From contig CANXME010001453.1 of assembly GCA_948144175.1 (NCBI GenBank), positions 310,001 through 374,000 of the forward strand: a stretch of 64,000 nucleotides of DNA. The letters run 5' to 3'. The stretch comes from Closterium sp. NIES-65 (taxonomy: Eukaryota; Streptophyta; Zygnematophyceae; Desmidiales; Closteriaceae). A model generated the notes under the pieces. It ran no database searches and was not told the origin of the DNA. It saw only the letters and a list, made by a program, of their open reading frames with translations. Positions 30,352 to 42,500 of the stretch are shown piece after piece. Position 1 is the stretch's first letter, and every line of letters starts with the position of its first letter. A program made the translations under genes and the position numbers.

Positions 30352-33300
30352 TCAAGAAGTGAGCAAGTGAGGCAAGGTAGGCACAAGACCTAACAGAGTA
30401 CAAAAGCGCTGATGATCACAAGGCGCGAGTGCCTTGATGAAGATATCAGCAGTGTTGGCCTCAGAGGCCACGTAAGCAAGGCGCAGCTGGCCGCGCTGCT
30501 GCAACTCACGAGCAAGAAAGTAGCGAAGAGCGATGTGCTTTATTCTGCGCTCCAGTGTGTGCTCCCGACACAAGGCCAGCATGGCCTTGTTGTCTACGTA
30601 CAGAACTGGAGGAGAACGAGGCGGCAGTCAGCAGGTAGATGAGCCAGCGTAGCTCCTGTGCAGCCATGGGCCCTGCGTAGATCTCAGCCTCACAACTGGA
30701 GCCGAGAACAGGAGACGAGCGGGTAGACCGCCACGAAACAGAGCCGGAACCAAGGCTGAAGGTGTAACCCTGTGACGACCGCTGCGTAGCCTGGTCGTCA
30801 GCCCAAGAAGCGTCTACGTGACCAGTGAGTACCACTGGACTCCGCCCTCCAAGCACTAGCCCCATGCCCGACCTACTGCACAAGTAGCGCAACACCCTCT
30901 TCGCTGCAGCCATGTGCTCTGGTCTGTGTCTCCCAGGAGCAACATAGCGTGCCAGAATGCTAAGAGGGTATGCAAGGTCAGGTCGAGTGCAGGTCATCAG
31001 GTAAATGAGGCAGCCAAAAAGCTCTGGGTACAGGCCACTCGACTCTACGGACTCATCCGAAGGCAGAGCTGAGAGCGAGTGGCGAGTAGACAGAGGAGTG
31101 GCCTGAGGCAAGGAGTACGTGAAGCTGAAGCGCTGAAAGACCTGCTGCATCATGTGTGACTGAGTCAGGGTAATGGTGCGCTGTGCTTTGTCCCGGGTGA
31201 TCTGCAAGCCAAGGTAGCTGCGCAGTTCACCTAGGTCTGTGCATGTGTGTCTCTTATGCAGCTTGGACTTCACGTAGGCGAGTCCAGCAGTGTCAGCTGT
31301 GGCAAAGACCAAGTCGTCGACGTACACGAGGATGTAGAACAGCGGCAAAGAGGTGTCGGTGCGCAGAAACAGCGACGGGTCGGCAGTAGAAGGAGCAAAC
31401 CCAAGAGCCGCAAGTGTAGTCCTCAGTGTGTCATGCCACTCACGAGGTGCCTGGGGGAGACCGTAGACTGGCCGCTGGAGGCTCCACTGGGTACCAGGAG
31501 GAAAAGTCCCAGTGAAGCCAGGTGGGCGGCGCAGCCAGATCTACTCGTGCAGGCTGCCCTGCAAAAAGGCAGTGCTGAAGTCAAGAGAGTGAAGCTCGTA
31601 GTCACGGTGAGCGGCTATGTGCAGCAGTACCAGAAGAGTGGTCATCTTCGGGGTGGGAGAGAAGGTCTGAAAGTAGTCAACTCCCTGCCGCTGACTGAAG
31701 CCACGAGCCACGTAACGCGCCTTAAAGACAGGCGGAGAACCCGACGGCCGCTTCACCCTGAAAATCCACATGCCACTGACGATGTTCGCCCCAGGCTGGG
31801 GAACCTCGTCAACGTAGGTGCCTGTGGACTTGCAGGAAGCCATCTCTGCGTCCATGGCTGCCTGCCACTGAGAGGAGTAGGGACCCTCTATCGCCTCCGC
31901 GTAAGAGCGCGGAGTCGGGATGTCTGGTGCATCCGGGTCTCCCTCAGGGGTAAGTAGCATGGACACGAGATGAGGTGAAGCAGCCCCAAGACACTGGAGG
32001 TCCTCCTGTCTGTCCTCAAGGACGTCCGTGCCAAGAGCACACTCACCCCCGACGGACAGAGGACAGACAGACTCAGACTCAGCAACAAGACTAGCAGCGT
32101 AGTCTAGACGACAGCGAGCAGCGAAGTCGATAAGCTCAGCAACTAGGGCAGACGCAACAGTGGACTCAAAGGAAGGGTCAGTGACGACAGTAGCAAGGAG
32201 ACGCGTGATAGTAGGACTGGAGCACGAAAGGAGTCAAACTCCGGGTCAGCAAGAGCAGGAAGAGAGGACTCAGGGGGAGAAGGCAAAGGGGCACACAGAG
32301 TAGCAGTGGACGGACGCAGAGACATCCGGTGTGTGCCGGGGACGGGGGGAGGACGCTGATGCGAACCCCGACCACCAGTGCGAGCAGCACGGACAGGCGA
32401 CGCAGGACGAGACGCAGCCTCACAACGCTCAACAAGACCTCCAGTAGGACCGGTGTAGGGAGAAGGAGCAGGCAGAGGAGAGGTAGGCTGTAACTGTGAC
32501 TCAGACCGGAGAGGGGGTGGACACTCTAAGGGAGGAGCCGGACTAGTGGAGGGCGGAAGACCAAGAACCTGCTCAAGGAGCGGAGCAAAGTACGGCCACG
32601 GCCGTGCAGCACCCCAAGAACCACCAAGAACAGCGCCAGCACCACAAACGGCAGCACCAGCTCCAGCAGCTCCAACGCCAGCACCCTCAGAAGCACCAGC
32701 TCCAGAAGGGGCAGCACCAGCGCCACCAGCACCCCCAGCTCCAGCAGCGCCAACTCCAGCACCCTCAGGGGCACCAGCACTAGAAGCACCCTCAGCGCCA
32801 ACACCCCCAGCAGCTCGAGCTCCAGCCCTAGACGCACCCGCAGGCCAGCTCCCTCAGGACCACCAGAAGACGCAGTAGGTCCACCAGCTCCAGCACTAGA
32901 CGCACCCGCAGGCCCAGCAGCTCCAGTACTCCCAGTACGAGCACCTACGGGACCCGCGGCACCAGCACCCTTAGCAGTAGTAGAACCTCCAGCGCCCTTA
33001 GTACCTCCAGCTCTAGCAGCACGCCTCCAGCGCCGGGCAAACCACTCACGCAGCTCCTGTGGAGAGAGTAGCTCCCGCCAGGACGAAGCACCCGAAGAAC
33101 CTTCAGGCCCAGCACTGCCAGACGCCTTACGAGCAGGTCCAGTACCCTCAGACTCCGCACCCCTAGACGCAGCACCCCCAGGCTCAGAACCCCCAGGCGT
33201 AGCACCCCCAGGCTCTGCACCCCCAGGCGCAGCACCCCCAGAGTCAGCACCCCCAGGCTCAGCACCCCCAGAGGCTGCACACCTAAAGCTCAGCACCCCC

Positions 33301-33420
33301 AGAGTCAACACCGCGAGGCTCAGCACCCCCAGAGTCAGCACCCCCAGGCTCAGCACCCCCACACCCAGCACCCGCAGGCTCAGCACCCCTAGCAACACCA
33401 GAGTCAACAGCTACCTCGAC
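30352..33420 (-). pseudogene. Element D pol, 3' part: linker, RT, RNase H
   Basis: Minus strand. The linker at about 32520-33420 is rich in PGGAEPGGA-type pentapeptides (33100-33380) and GA-rich stretches. RT starts near 31860 (MDAEMASCKSTGTYVDE), with LHSLDFSTAFLQGS and YVDDLVFATADTAG near 31310. RNase H ends TLPHLLTS at 30352. Typical Copia order; several interruptions. Confidence 0.8.
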
Positions 33421-36400
33421 TGGGTCGACTGCGTCTACCTGAGACACACCTGAGGGGGCAGGACCCTGAGGGGGGAGGGGGTCTACCGGAGGGGGACCTG
33501 GCGTAAGGAAGAGCGGCGGGGGGAGGGAGGGACGCAGTGCGGTAGGGGAAGAGACGGTAGTAGGGAACCGACTCGTCAAACGTGACGTCCTGGGAGGACA
33601 GAACACGGCGCGAGGTGGGGTGGTAGAACTGCCAGCCCGACGCGTCAGGGGGGAAGCCAAGGAAGACACAGGGAAAAACACGAGGGGACAGCTTGTCCGC
33701 AGACAAGTCGCGGACAAACGCCCGAGATCCCCAGACACGGAACGCAGACGCATCGCCAACCTTCCCCGTCCACAGCAAGGCAAGGGAGGTCTCCGGCATG
33801 GAGACCCGGGGCTGAAGGTTGATCTGATGCGCCGCGTACCGAACCGCAAACGGCCACAGAAAATGGGGGGCAGCCGCATGGACCATGGATGTACGAGCGA
33901 CGTCCATGACCATGCCAACGCGGCGCTCAGCAATCCCATTTTGCTGCGGAGAGTCCGGAAGCGTAAAGGTCTGGCGGATGCCTCGTGCACGACAGAAGGC
34001 TCGCAAAAGGTCAGAGGAGAACTCTCCGCCTCTGTCAGAGTGCAGACATAGAACAGGAAAGTCCGAGCCGAAACTCTCTCTGAGCTGGAGACGAGCTGCG
34101 TGGATCCAGGCGATCAACACCTCAGTGACCTCACCCTTGCTGCGCAAGGGGAAGACTGCGGTGTAACGCGAGTAGTCGTCAACCACCAGCAGGAAGTAAC
34201 GCTCGTGACCCTGTCCACGGACGCGGGCTGGGCCCCACACGTCCATGTGAAGCGTCTGCAGCGGAGCCTCTGTCGGAGGAAACTCGGAGGAGTGAAGAGC
34301 AGCGCGCTGCCACTCCTCGACGCAGGGAACGCAGGTGGGGGCAGGCCCCGGAGGAAGGGGAGGGAGGGACCGGGGGAGACCAGAGACAAGGACACGGGAG
34401 GCCATGCCTCGAAGGCGAGGCAGGGAGGGGTGACCAAGGCGGTGGTGCCAGAGGAGAGTCTGGTGAGACAGGAGACGACACGAGCAGGGGGCGGACTCAG
34501 GACCAGACCTGGACGCCGCAGCAAACACCTGACCCGACGCGGCTACCTGAGCAGACTCAGCGACTGGAGGAGACTCAGTAGTCAGTGTGTACAGGCTCGA
34601 CCCCGGCTGACGAGTAAACGTGGCCAAGTGGCGGCCCGTCCGAGCACACGTACAGTGAGTCACTCGCCGACTCGCAGGAGTGAACTGGTGAACCCCTGCA
34701 TCCTGGAGGTCAGCACCACTCACCAAGTTCGTACAGATCGAGGGGAGGTAAAGACCTGACAGGGTGCCAGAAGGGGCCGCCGGACACGGTAGGACAGTGT
34801 AGAAGTGGGCAAGGACAGGACCCCCAGAGGGGTCCGCCAGGGAGACTGCCACTGGCCGGCGAAGCGGCGTGAGCGTGGTGCGGTCTCGAAAGAAGGAGCG
34901 GGAAGCACCCGAGTCAAGGGTGAAGGTGTGGGTGGCCGGAGCCGACGCGGTACCTGAGAGCGCAGACTCACCAGTACCTGGGGCAGCAGACTCACTGGCA
35001 CCTAGAGCAGCAGCCGCACCAGCACCTAGAGCAGCAGCCTCAATGCCTGGGTTAGGCGGAAAACACCGGTAACAGTCACCCTCATCACTAATAGTCACAG
35101 CATACATGGCAGCAAGAATAGCATCATAATCAAGATCGAAGATCGCAACACCCACCCTAAACATCTCGCCCCAGTGAGGGATCTCAGTAGCGTCGGGGAA
35201 ATGATGACGCCACGCGTCCGTCAGGCGGCCGAATCACCGCTGGGTGGAGTGCGGACCCCCACATTGCTCACCCGCGCGGTCGCCAGTGCGTAGAACGTAG
35301 GTATAGGGGCCAGCACCCCCACCCCGCTGACGAGCAGCATACCACTCACGAAGCTGCTGGGGGGAAGGGATCTCACGAGTGCGGTGCTACTACTGCTGGC
35401 GCTGACCACCACCCGAGCCGACCCTCTGTGTAGAGCCACCCCGACCAGCTCCACCTCCGCCGCCGCTGCCTCCACCACCGCGTCCACCTCCGCCACCTCC
35501 GCCCGCACCGCCACCACCGCCGCCTCCTCCGCCTCCACTGCTGCCACTAGCGCCCCCACCCCCGCCACCACTCCCACCGCCACCCCCACCCCCTCCGCCG
35601 CCTCCACCGCCGCTTCCACCGCCCTCGCCAGCTCCTCCAGCGCCCTTGCCCCCCTTGCCCTTGCCTGGGCGGCGTCTCCCGCTAGGGGCAGACGCCGCGC
35701 CGACCGACTCAAGACCAACAAGGTCGGCCGCAGCAGCAGAGGCAACAGAGGGCAAGAGGGGGGAGGGGGAGCACCCCTCAAAGACAGGGGTACGAGGGTC
35801 ACCACGAGAGGCTCCTACAGCGACTATACTCTTCTCTGCTGCTAGGAGGCGCTCCTTGAGGAGGTCAACGGTGAGTGTGGTGGGGCAAACAGAGAGGAAG
35901 TGGTCCCTGACCGAGCGAAGGGTGTCAGGGAGCCGGGTGACTATGTAGTAGAGGGTGATGTACATGGGGGGGGGTTCTTGGCGCAGAACTCAGCAAGAAG
36001 CGCAGCACGGTAGCGAATCCACTAGTGCGAAGGTGCGTAACGAGGTCAGCGACTGTGGGAAAAGCGGCGAGGTCAGGGAAGAGGTACAGCAGGATGAGGC
36101 GGCTAAGAGCAGCAGTGGCGGGGGAAGAGTAGCGTGCAACTACAGCATCGTACAAGGTCTTAGCACTCTTGTACTGGCTAAAATGCGCGCGCTCAGCGGT
36201 CGGTAAGTGGCGGCGCACGGCAAGGCGGGCAGCAGCATCGCGCGTGGCCTACTGTGAGCAAACAGTGGCGTCAGCATCAGCAGCAGGGGCAGGAGAGGCA
36301 CCAGAAGTGAGGTCAAACAGAGAGAGACCGTCTGCCCTATCGCACTGTATAAAAAGTTGCAGATCATCTACCCAGACCTCAGAGTCAACGGCCCGACCCT

Positions 36401-36434
36401 CAGCGTCAAAGGTGAGAACACTAGGGGTGGCCAT
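33420..36434 (-). pseudogene. Element D gag-protease-integrase remains
   Basis: Minus strand from 36434 (MATPSVLTFDAEGRAVDSEV). MYITLYYIVTRLPDTLRSVR lies near 35960, the glycine tract at 35440-35640, the CCHC region at about 35225-35310 and protease LDSGASRSFF near 34905. Pre-integrase HHRLGHPSLP is near 34440. The integrase core has HMDVWGP, VDDYSRYTAV, LHSDRGGEFSSD and QQNGIAERRVGMV, and the C-terminal CVFLGFPPDASGWQFYHPTS is near 33640. The integrase part stays open over a long stretch. Confidence 0.85.
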
Positions 36435-37358
36435 GATAGCAGCAGTCTAGGGGTGAGAGCGGCAGGCTAGAGGTAGGGCAGTGGCAGAGTCGCTGCTCGG
36501 GAAAGCTCTCACCAGTCGGAGTGGGGGAGGGCCGGGGCGCGCCGGTAGGAACAGGGCCGCAGCTGCGGCGGCGGCGGTTTGGCGGCTCAGCAGCGGCTCG
36601 GCGGCTTGGCTGCAGCTGCGGCGGCTCAGCGACGGCGGCGGCAGGGCCGGTGTAGGGCGGCAACGGGGCCGTTGAAGGGCGGCGGCGGGGTCGCTAGAGG
36701 GCGGCGACGGGGCCGCTGGAGGGCGGCGACGGGGCCGCGGTAGGGCGGCGACGGGGCCGCTGGAGGGCGGCGACAGAGCCGCGGTAGGGCGGCGACGGGG
36801 CCGCTGAAGGGCGGCGGCGGGGCCGCTAGAGGGCGGCGATGGGGCCGCGGTAGGGCGGCGACGGGGCCGCTGAAGGGTGGCGGCGGGGCCGCTAGAGGGC
36901 GGCGCCGGGGCTGCGGTAGGGCGTCGACGGGGCCGCTGAGGGGCGGCGGCGGGGCCGCTGGAGGGCGGCGCGAGGGGCCGTAAGGGGCCGTGAGGGGCCG
37001 TGAATGGGCGGCGACGGGGCCGTGAGAGGCCGCGAAGGGCGGCGACGGGGCCGTGAAGGGCGGCGTCGGGCCGCGAAGGGGCTGCGCGAGGGGCTGAAAG
37101 GGGCCGGGAAGGGCGGCGCGAGGGGCCGTAAGGGGCCGCTAAGGGCGGCGCGAAGGGGCCGAGAGGGGCCCTGAAAGGGGGCTGCGAGGGGCCTTAAGAG
37201 GGCGCGTCGGGCCGCTAAGGGCTAGGGACGCGACGGGAGGGAGGGTACACAGGGTGCGACTCGGGCAGGAGCGAAGCGCGCTCCGAGCAGGAGAGTAAAA
37301 AAAGTTGATCGTGGTGGGCCCTAGGAAGCGTTCCCACTAGGGAACCTGCTCTATACCA
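36435..37358 (-). repeat. Leader of element D with PBS and GC-rich array
   Basis: PBS complement 37346-37358, hairpin arms GTTCCC/GGGAAC at 37330-37345, GGGCCC at 37317-37322, T-tract near 37300 (minus strand). An array of GGCGGCGACGGGGCCGCT-like units lies at about 36655-36970, and GGGGCCGTGA/GGGGCCGTAA units at 36970-37200. No translated product is proposed. Confidence 0.75.
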
Positions 37359-37486
37359 TGTGAAGTTTAGAACGAGAATGAATGACTAAGGAATGAAAGT
37401 GATACAAATATGAAACCCTAGAATTGTGTACCCCTTAGTGTCTAACCCGCTACAGCCTACACAGGCTAGATCATATAAGTTTGACA
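37359..37486 (-). repeat. 5' LTR of element D
   Basis: 128 bp, two differences from 30027-30154. Joined to the PBS on the left; the right flank is CGTGCCACGCACGAC. Confidence 0.95.
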
Positions 37487-37621
37487 CGTGCCACGCACGA
37501 CAGCGAGTCGCGCCTAGCGAAAAATAGAGACACGGCAAGCCGAGCACGTCCAACCTGTTGACAGCTATATGGGACCTAGAAGCCCTTAGCACACCTTTAA
37601 ATCACACTAGGTAGTCCCCAC

Positions 37622-37689
37622 GGGGTCACCTCCAAGGGTCTTTGGGTGCCTGGTAGAACCAGCCCCTATCCAAGGGTCCGTGTTTGTAG
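37622..37689 (+). repeat. Dispersed repeat, copy 2
   Basis: GGGTCACCTCCAAGGGTCTT and CAGCCCCTATCCAAGGGTCC, partner of 29565-29632. The two copies lie on opposite sides of element D. Confidence 0.55.
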
Positions 37690-38052
37690 AAGGATTCCCT
37701 AAATATGAAAACCGTCGTGTGCTCTTAGAGCATTCCCAAACTCATGTGCGGAAGCAATAACGACTGATTGGCTCGTATGCAGAAATCCCTCTTCACGTCA
37801 GAGGAGACTGTTCACTCAAAAGGGTTGCACAAAAGGTTGATTACAATCAAGCACAATCACACATTTATAGAACTAATAATGGATGAGCAAAGAAAATCAC
37901 AAGGCAAACATTAACAGTTATACAACTGTAATCTAGGAGTTCGCCATGTTGTCTTGGTAAAACGGTTGTCAAGCTTCAGCTGCATTTGGCTTGATCGGCT
38001 TCATTGGAATGACTGATTTCAAATGACACTTCATCCAAACGCCCCTACTGTA

Positions 38053-38152
38053 TCTCTCAACGGAATCGGGGGTGACGCTCCGTTTTGCCAGGGATGACGC
38101 TCAGGGGTGACGCTTTCGCGAGCGTCACCCTGACCCGGGCAGAAAAAACTAA
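38053..38152 (+). repeat. 100-bp repeat with internal palindrome, copy 1
   Basis: From TCTCTCAACGGAATCGGGGG to GCAGAAAAAACTAA. It matches 52243-52342 with two differences. The middle holds a 10-bp-arm palindrome (GGGTGACGCT ... AGCGTCACCC) around TTCGCG. Before element E inserted, both copies stood about 300 bp apart in direct orientation. Confidence 0.85.
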
Positions 38153-38162
38153 AACCCTATCG

Positions 38163-38234
38163 GGATGGCATGCACCATTCGGGAGCCTAAACCCTAAAAT
38201 TTTAGGGTTGAGGCTCCCGAATGGCATGCCATCC
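38163..38234. repeat. Near-perfect foldback (hairpin) repeat
   Basis: The left arm GGATGGCATGC..ATTCGGGAGCC..AACCCTAAAA pairs with the right arm ending GGCTCCCGAATGGCATGCC and ATCC. Arms of about 35 bp with few mismatches. Preceded by AAAAAACTAAAACCC. A related but weaker structure with the same AAAACCC start lies at 58620-58760. Probably a small foldback or MITE-type repeat; no coding content. Confidence 0.75.
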
Positions 38235-38416
38235 ATCTGGGGTTCATGTTTTTTGCCCCGGACAGTTTGTCGTTTTGTGGTTTCGTCTTTGTCGTTAGCG
38301 CGCCTGCTACATTCCGTTGAGATATACTACGCTGGAAAGTCGGGCGCCTAGCGAGACAAATTTGTTTCTGGTATAAAACGGTAAATTCCGTTTTATAACG
38401 GAAAAACGGTTTTCCC

Positions 38417-38544
38417 TGTCAGACTTATATGACTTAGCCTATGTAGGCTATAGTGGGGTAGCACATATGGGGTACAACACATTTCTAGGGTTTGTACTTG
38501 TACCCAACCTTTCCCTTAGTCAATCATTCCTCGTAATTTCCACA
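38417..38544 (+). repeat. 5' LTR of element E
   Basis: 128 bp, TGTCAGACTTATATGACTTA to TAATTTCCACA. Third LTR subtype, but with the same TGTAGGCTATAGTGGGGTAG core. Confidence 0.95.
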
Positions 38545-39563
38545 TGGTATAGAGCAGGTTCCCTAGTGGGAACGTTCCTAGGGCCCACCACTGAAAATCG
38601 ATTTTTTTTTTCCTGCCCGTAGCGCGCTTCGCTCCTGCCCGAGTCGCGCTGCGTGCCTACCCTCCCGTCGCGTCCCCTGCCCTTAGCGGCTAGACGCGCC
38701 CTCTTACGGCCCCTCTCACGGCCCTTCGCGGCCCCTTCAGGCCCCTCGCGGCCCCTTCGCGGCCCCGTCGCCGCCCTTCGAGGCCCCTCGCGGCCCCTCT
38801 CAGGGCCCCTCGCGGCCCCTTCGCGGCTCCCTCGCGGCCCCTCCGCCGCCCTTCGCGGCCCCTCTCACGGCCCTTCGCGGCCCCTTACCGCCCCTCACGG
38901 CCCCTTCGCGGCCCCTCGCGGCCCCTTCATGGCCCCGTCGCCGCCCTTCGCGGCCCTGAAACCGCCCTTCACGGCCCCGTAGCGGCCCCTCTCGGCCCCT
39001 TCTCGGCCCCGTCGCCGCCCTTCGCGGCCCCTCACAGCCCCGTCTCGGCCCCGTCGCCGCCCTTCGCGGCCCCTCACGGCCCCTTTGCGGCCCCCCTCAC
39101 CGCCCTTAGAGGCCCCTTCTCGGCTCCTCTGCGGCCCCTTCTCGGCTCCCTCACGGACCTGCCGCCCCGGCGTCGCCGCCCCTGCAGCAGCAGCCGTCGC
39201 CGCCCCTGCAGCCGTAGCCGTCGCAGTCGTCGACAGCAGCAGCTGCCGCCGCTACAGCCGGGGCTGCAGCCGCCGCAGCCGCCGACAGCAGCAGCTGCTG
39301 CCCCCACTGCCGGGGCCGCCGCCGCCGCAGCCGCCGACTGCAGCCGCTGACAGCAGGGGCCGCCGCCGTCGTTCCGGCCCTGCCCTGCAGAGAGGAGCGG
39401 CAGTCCTCTGCCGCCCTGTAGCAGCCCTGTCCCTGCCGGCGCGCCTCGGCCCTTCCCCACCACTTGCGGACCTCTACCCACCTTCCCTGGTAAGAGCACC
39501 GCCGAGCCGCGCCCCTAATGTTGCTACTGCTGCTGCTGCCCCTAGCCTGCTACCACTGCTTTC
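38545..39563 (+). repeat. Leader of element E with PBS, hairpin, palindromes and GC-rich array
   Basis: PBS TGGTATAGAGCAGG at 38545, hairpin GTTCCC-TAGT-GGGAAC at 38558-38573, GGGCCC at 38581-38586, T-tract, CCTGCCCG and AGCGCGCT at 38621-38628. An array of CGCGGCCCCTTCGCGGCCCC type lies at about 38690-39150, then GCCGCC/GCAGC-rich sequence to 39370. Confidence 0.8.
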
Positions 39564-42500
39564 ATGGCTACCCCTAGCAATCTAGTCTTTGATGCTGAGG
39601 GTTGGGCTGTTGACTTTGAGGTATGGGTCGATGATCTACAGCTCTTCCTACAGTGCGATAGGAAAGACGGTCTCTCACTGTTTGATCTCACGTCTGGCGC
39701 CTCTGCTGCCCCTGCTGCCGATGCTGACAGCAGTGTTCACTCACAGTGGGCCACACGCGATGCTGCTGCCCGTCTTGCTGTGCGTAGTCACTTGCCGTCC
39801 TCTGAGCGCGCGCACTTCAGCCAGTACAAGAGTGCTAGGACCTTGTACGATGCTGTAGTCGCACGCTACTCTTCCCCTGCCACTGCTGCCCTTAGCCGCC
39901 TCATGCTGCCGTACCTGTTCCCTGACCTCGCTCTTTTCCCACAGTCGCTGACCTCATTACGCACCTTCGCACTAGTGACACCCGCTACCGCGCTGCGCTT
40001 CCTGCTGAGTTCTGCGCCAAGAACCCCGCCCCCATGTACATCACCCTCTACTACATAGTCACCCGGCTCCCTGACTCCCTTCGCTCGGTCAGGGACCACT
40101 TCCTCTCTGTTTGCCCCACCACACTCACCGTTGACCTCCTCGAGGAGCGCCTCCTGGCAGCTGAGAGGAGTATAGTCATTGTAGGAGCCTCTCGTGGTGA
40201 CCCTCGTGCCCCCTTCTTTGAGGGGTGCTTCCCCTCCCCCCTTTTTGCCCTCTGTTGCCTCTGGTGCTGCCGCCGACTTCGTTCGCACCGAGTCGGTCGG
40301 CGCTGCGTCTGCCCCTAGTGGGAGATGCCGCAACGGCAAGGGCAAGGGGGGCAAGGGCGCTGGAGGGGCTGGCGGGGGCGGTGGAGGTGGCGGTGGAAGT
40401 GGTGGCGGGAGTGGGGGCTTTGGTGGCAGCGGTGGAGGCGGAGGCGGCGGCAGCGGTGGCGGTGGGAGCGGAGGAGGAGGCGGTGGTGGCGGTGGCGGAG
40501 GTGGCCGCGGCGGAGGTGGAGCTGGTCGGGGTGGCTCTGCGCAGCGGAGCGGCTTCGGTGGTGGTCAGCGCCAGCAGCAGCAACGCACTCGTGAGACCCC
40601 GCCCCCCCAGCAGCTTCCTGAGTGGTATGCTGCGCGTCACCGGGGTGGGGGTGCTGGTCCCTGTGCCTACGTCCTGCGTACCGGTGACCGCACTGGTGAG
40701 CCGTGCAGTGGCCCGCACACCACCCAGCACTACTTCGGCCGCCTGACGGACGCTTGGCGTCTCCAGTTCCCTGACGCCACAGAGATCCCCCGCTGGGGTG
40801 AGCTGCTTAGGTCGGGGGTTGCTATCTTTGATTTGGATTATGATGCTATCCTTGCTGCCATGTATGTTGTGTCTACTAGTGATGAGGGTGACTGTTACCT
40901 GTGTGTTCCGCCTGACCCGGGCATTTAGGTTGCTGCTCTAGGTGCTGGTGAGGTTGCTGCTCTAGGTGCTGGTGAGGCTGCTGCTCTAGGTGGTAGTGCG
41001 TCTGCTGCCCCAGGTGCTGGTGAGTCTGCTCTCTCAGGTACCACGTCGGCTCAGGCCTTACACACCTTCACCCTTGACTCGGGTGCTTCCCGCTCCTTCT
41101 TTCGAGACCGCACCACGCTTACGCCGCTTAGTCGGCCAGTTGCGGTCTCCCTGGCGGACCCCACTGGGGGTCCTGTCCTTGCCCACTTCTCCACTGTCTT
41201 ACCGTGTCCGGCGGTCCCCTCGGGCACCCTGTCAGATCTCTACCTCCCCTCGTTCTCTACGAACTTGGTGAGTGGTGCTGATCTACAGGATGGGGGGGTT
41301 GACCAGTTTACTCCTGCGAGTCAGGGGTGAACCACTGTACGTGTGCTCGGACGGGCCGACACTTGGCCACGTTTACCCGTCAGCCAGGGTCGAGCCTGTA
41401 CACACTGACTACTGAGTATCCTCGTGTTGCTGAGTCTGGTCAGGTAGCTGCGTCGGGTCAGGTGTTTGCTGCAGCGTCCAGGTCTTGTCCTGAGTCTGCT
41501 CCCTGCTCGTGCCGTCTCCTGTCCCACCGGACCCTCCTCTGGCACCACCACCTTGGTCACCCCTCCCTGCCTCGTCTACGAGGCATGGCCTCCCGTTACC
41601 TTGTCTCTGGTCTCCCCCGGTCCCTCCCTCCCCTCCCTCCGGGGCCTGCCCCTACCTGCGTTCCCTGCGTCGAGGGGCGGCAGCGCGCCGCTCCTCACTC
41701 CTCAGAGTTTCCTCCGACCAGGGCTCCGCTGCAGACTCTTCACATGGATGTGTGGGGCCCCGCCCGCGTCCGTGGCCTGGGTCACGAGCGTTACTTCCTG
41801 TTGGTGGTTGACGACTACTCGCGTTACACCACGGTCTTCCCCTTGCGCAGCAAGGGTGACGTCACTAAGGTGTTGATCGACTAGATCCACGTAGCTCGTC
41901 TCCAGCTCAGAGAGAGTTTCGGCTAGGACTTTCCTGTTCTGCGTCTGCACTCTGACAGAGGCGGAGAGTTTTCCCCTGGCCTTCTGGGAGCCTTCTGTCG
42001 TGCACAGGGCATCCGCCAGACGTTCACGCTTCCGGCCTCCCCACAGCAAAATGGGATTGCTGAGCGCCGCATTGGCATGGTCATGGACGTCGCTTGTACG
42101 TCCATGATACATGCGGCTGCTCCCCATTTTCTGTGGCTGTTCGCGGTTTAGTACGCGGCACATCAGATCAACCTTCAGCCCCGAGTCTCCTTGCCGGAGA
42201 CCTCCCCTACTCTGCGGTGGACGGGGAAGGTTGGCGATGCGTCTGCGTTTCGTGTCTAGGGATCTCGGGCATTTGTCCGTGACTTGTCTGCGGGCAAGCT
42301 GTCCCCCCGTGCTGTTCCCTGCGTCTTCCTTGGCTTCCCCCCTGACGTTCCAGGATGGCAGTTTTACCACCCCACCTCGCGCCGTGTTCTGTCCTCCCAG
42401 GACGTCACGTTTGACGAGTCGGTTCCTTACTACCGTCTCTTCCCCTACCGCACTGCGCCCCTCCCCCCACCGCCTCTCTTCCTCGCGCCAGGTCCCCCCA

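Larger units (their letters stand above)
30027..37486 (-). mobile_element. Copia element D
   Basis: 7,460-bp Ty1/Copia fossil on the minus strand. 5' LTR 37359-37486, 3' LTR 30027-30154 (128 bp, two differences). PBS complement 37346-37358 (TGGTATAGAGCAG type). Order toward the left: leader, gag from 36434, protease, integrase, a long linker, RT, RNase H. It is broken, with several interruptions. The flanks are AAAAT (left) and CGTGC (right), so no target duplication is seen; inter-element recombination or loss of a flank could explain this. Confidence 0.9.
37487..38416. other. Spacer between elements D and E
   Basis: 930 bp without a gene. It holds dispersed-repeat copy 2 (37622-37689), a 100-bp repeat (38053-38152) found again after element E, and a near-perfect foldback (38163-38234). 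The frame at 38085-38351 only reads through these repeats. Confidence 0.5.
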
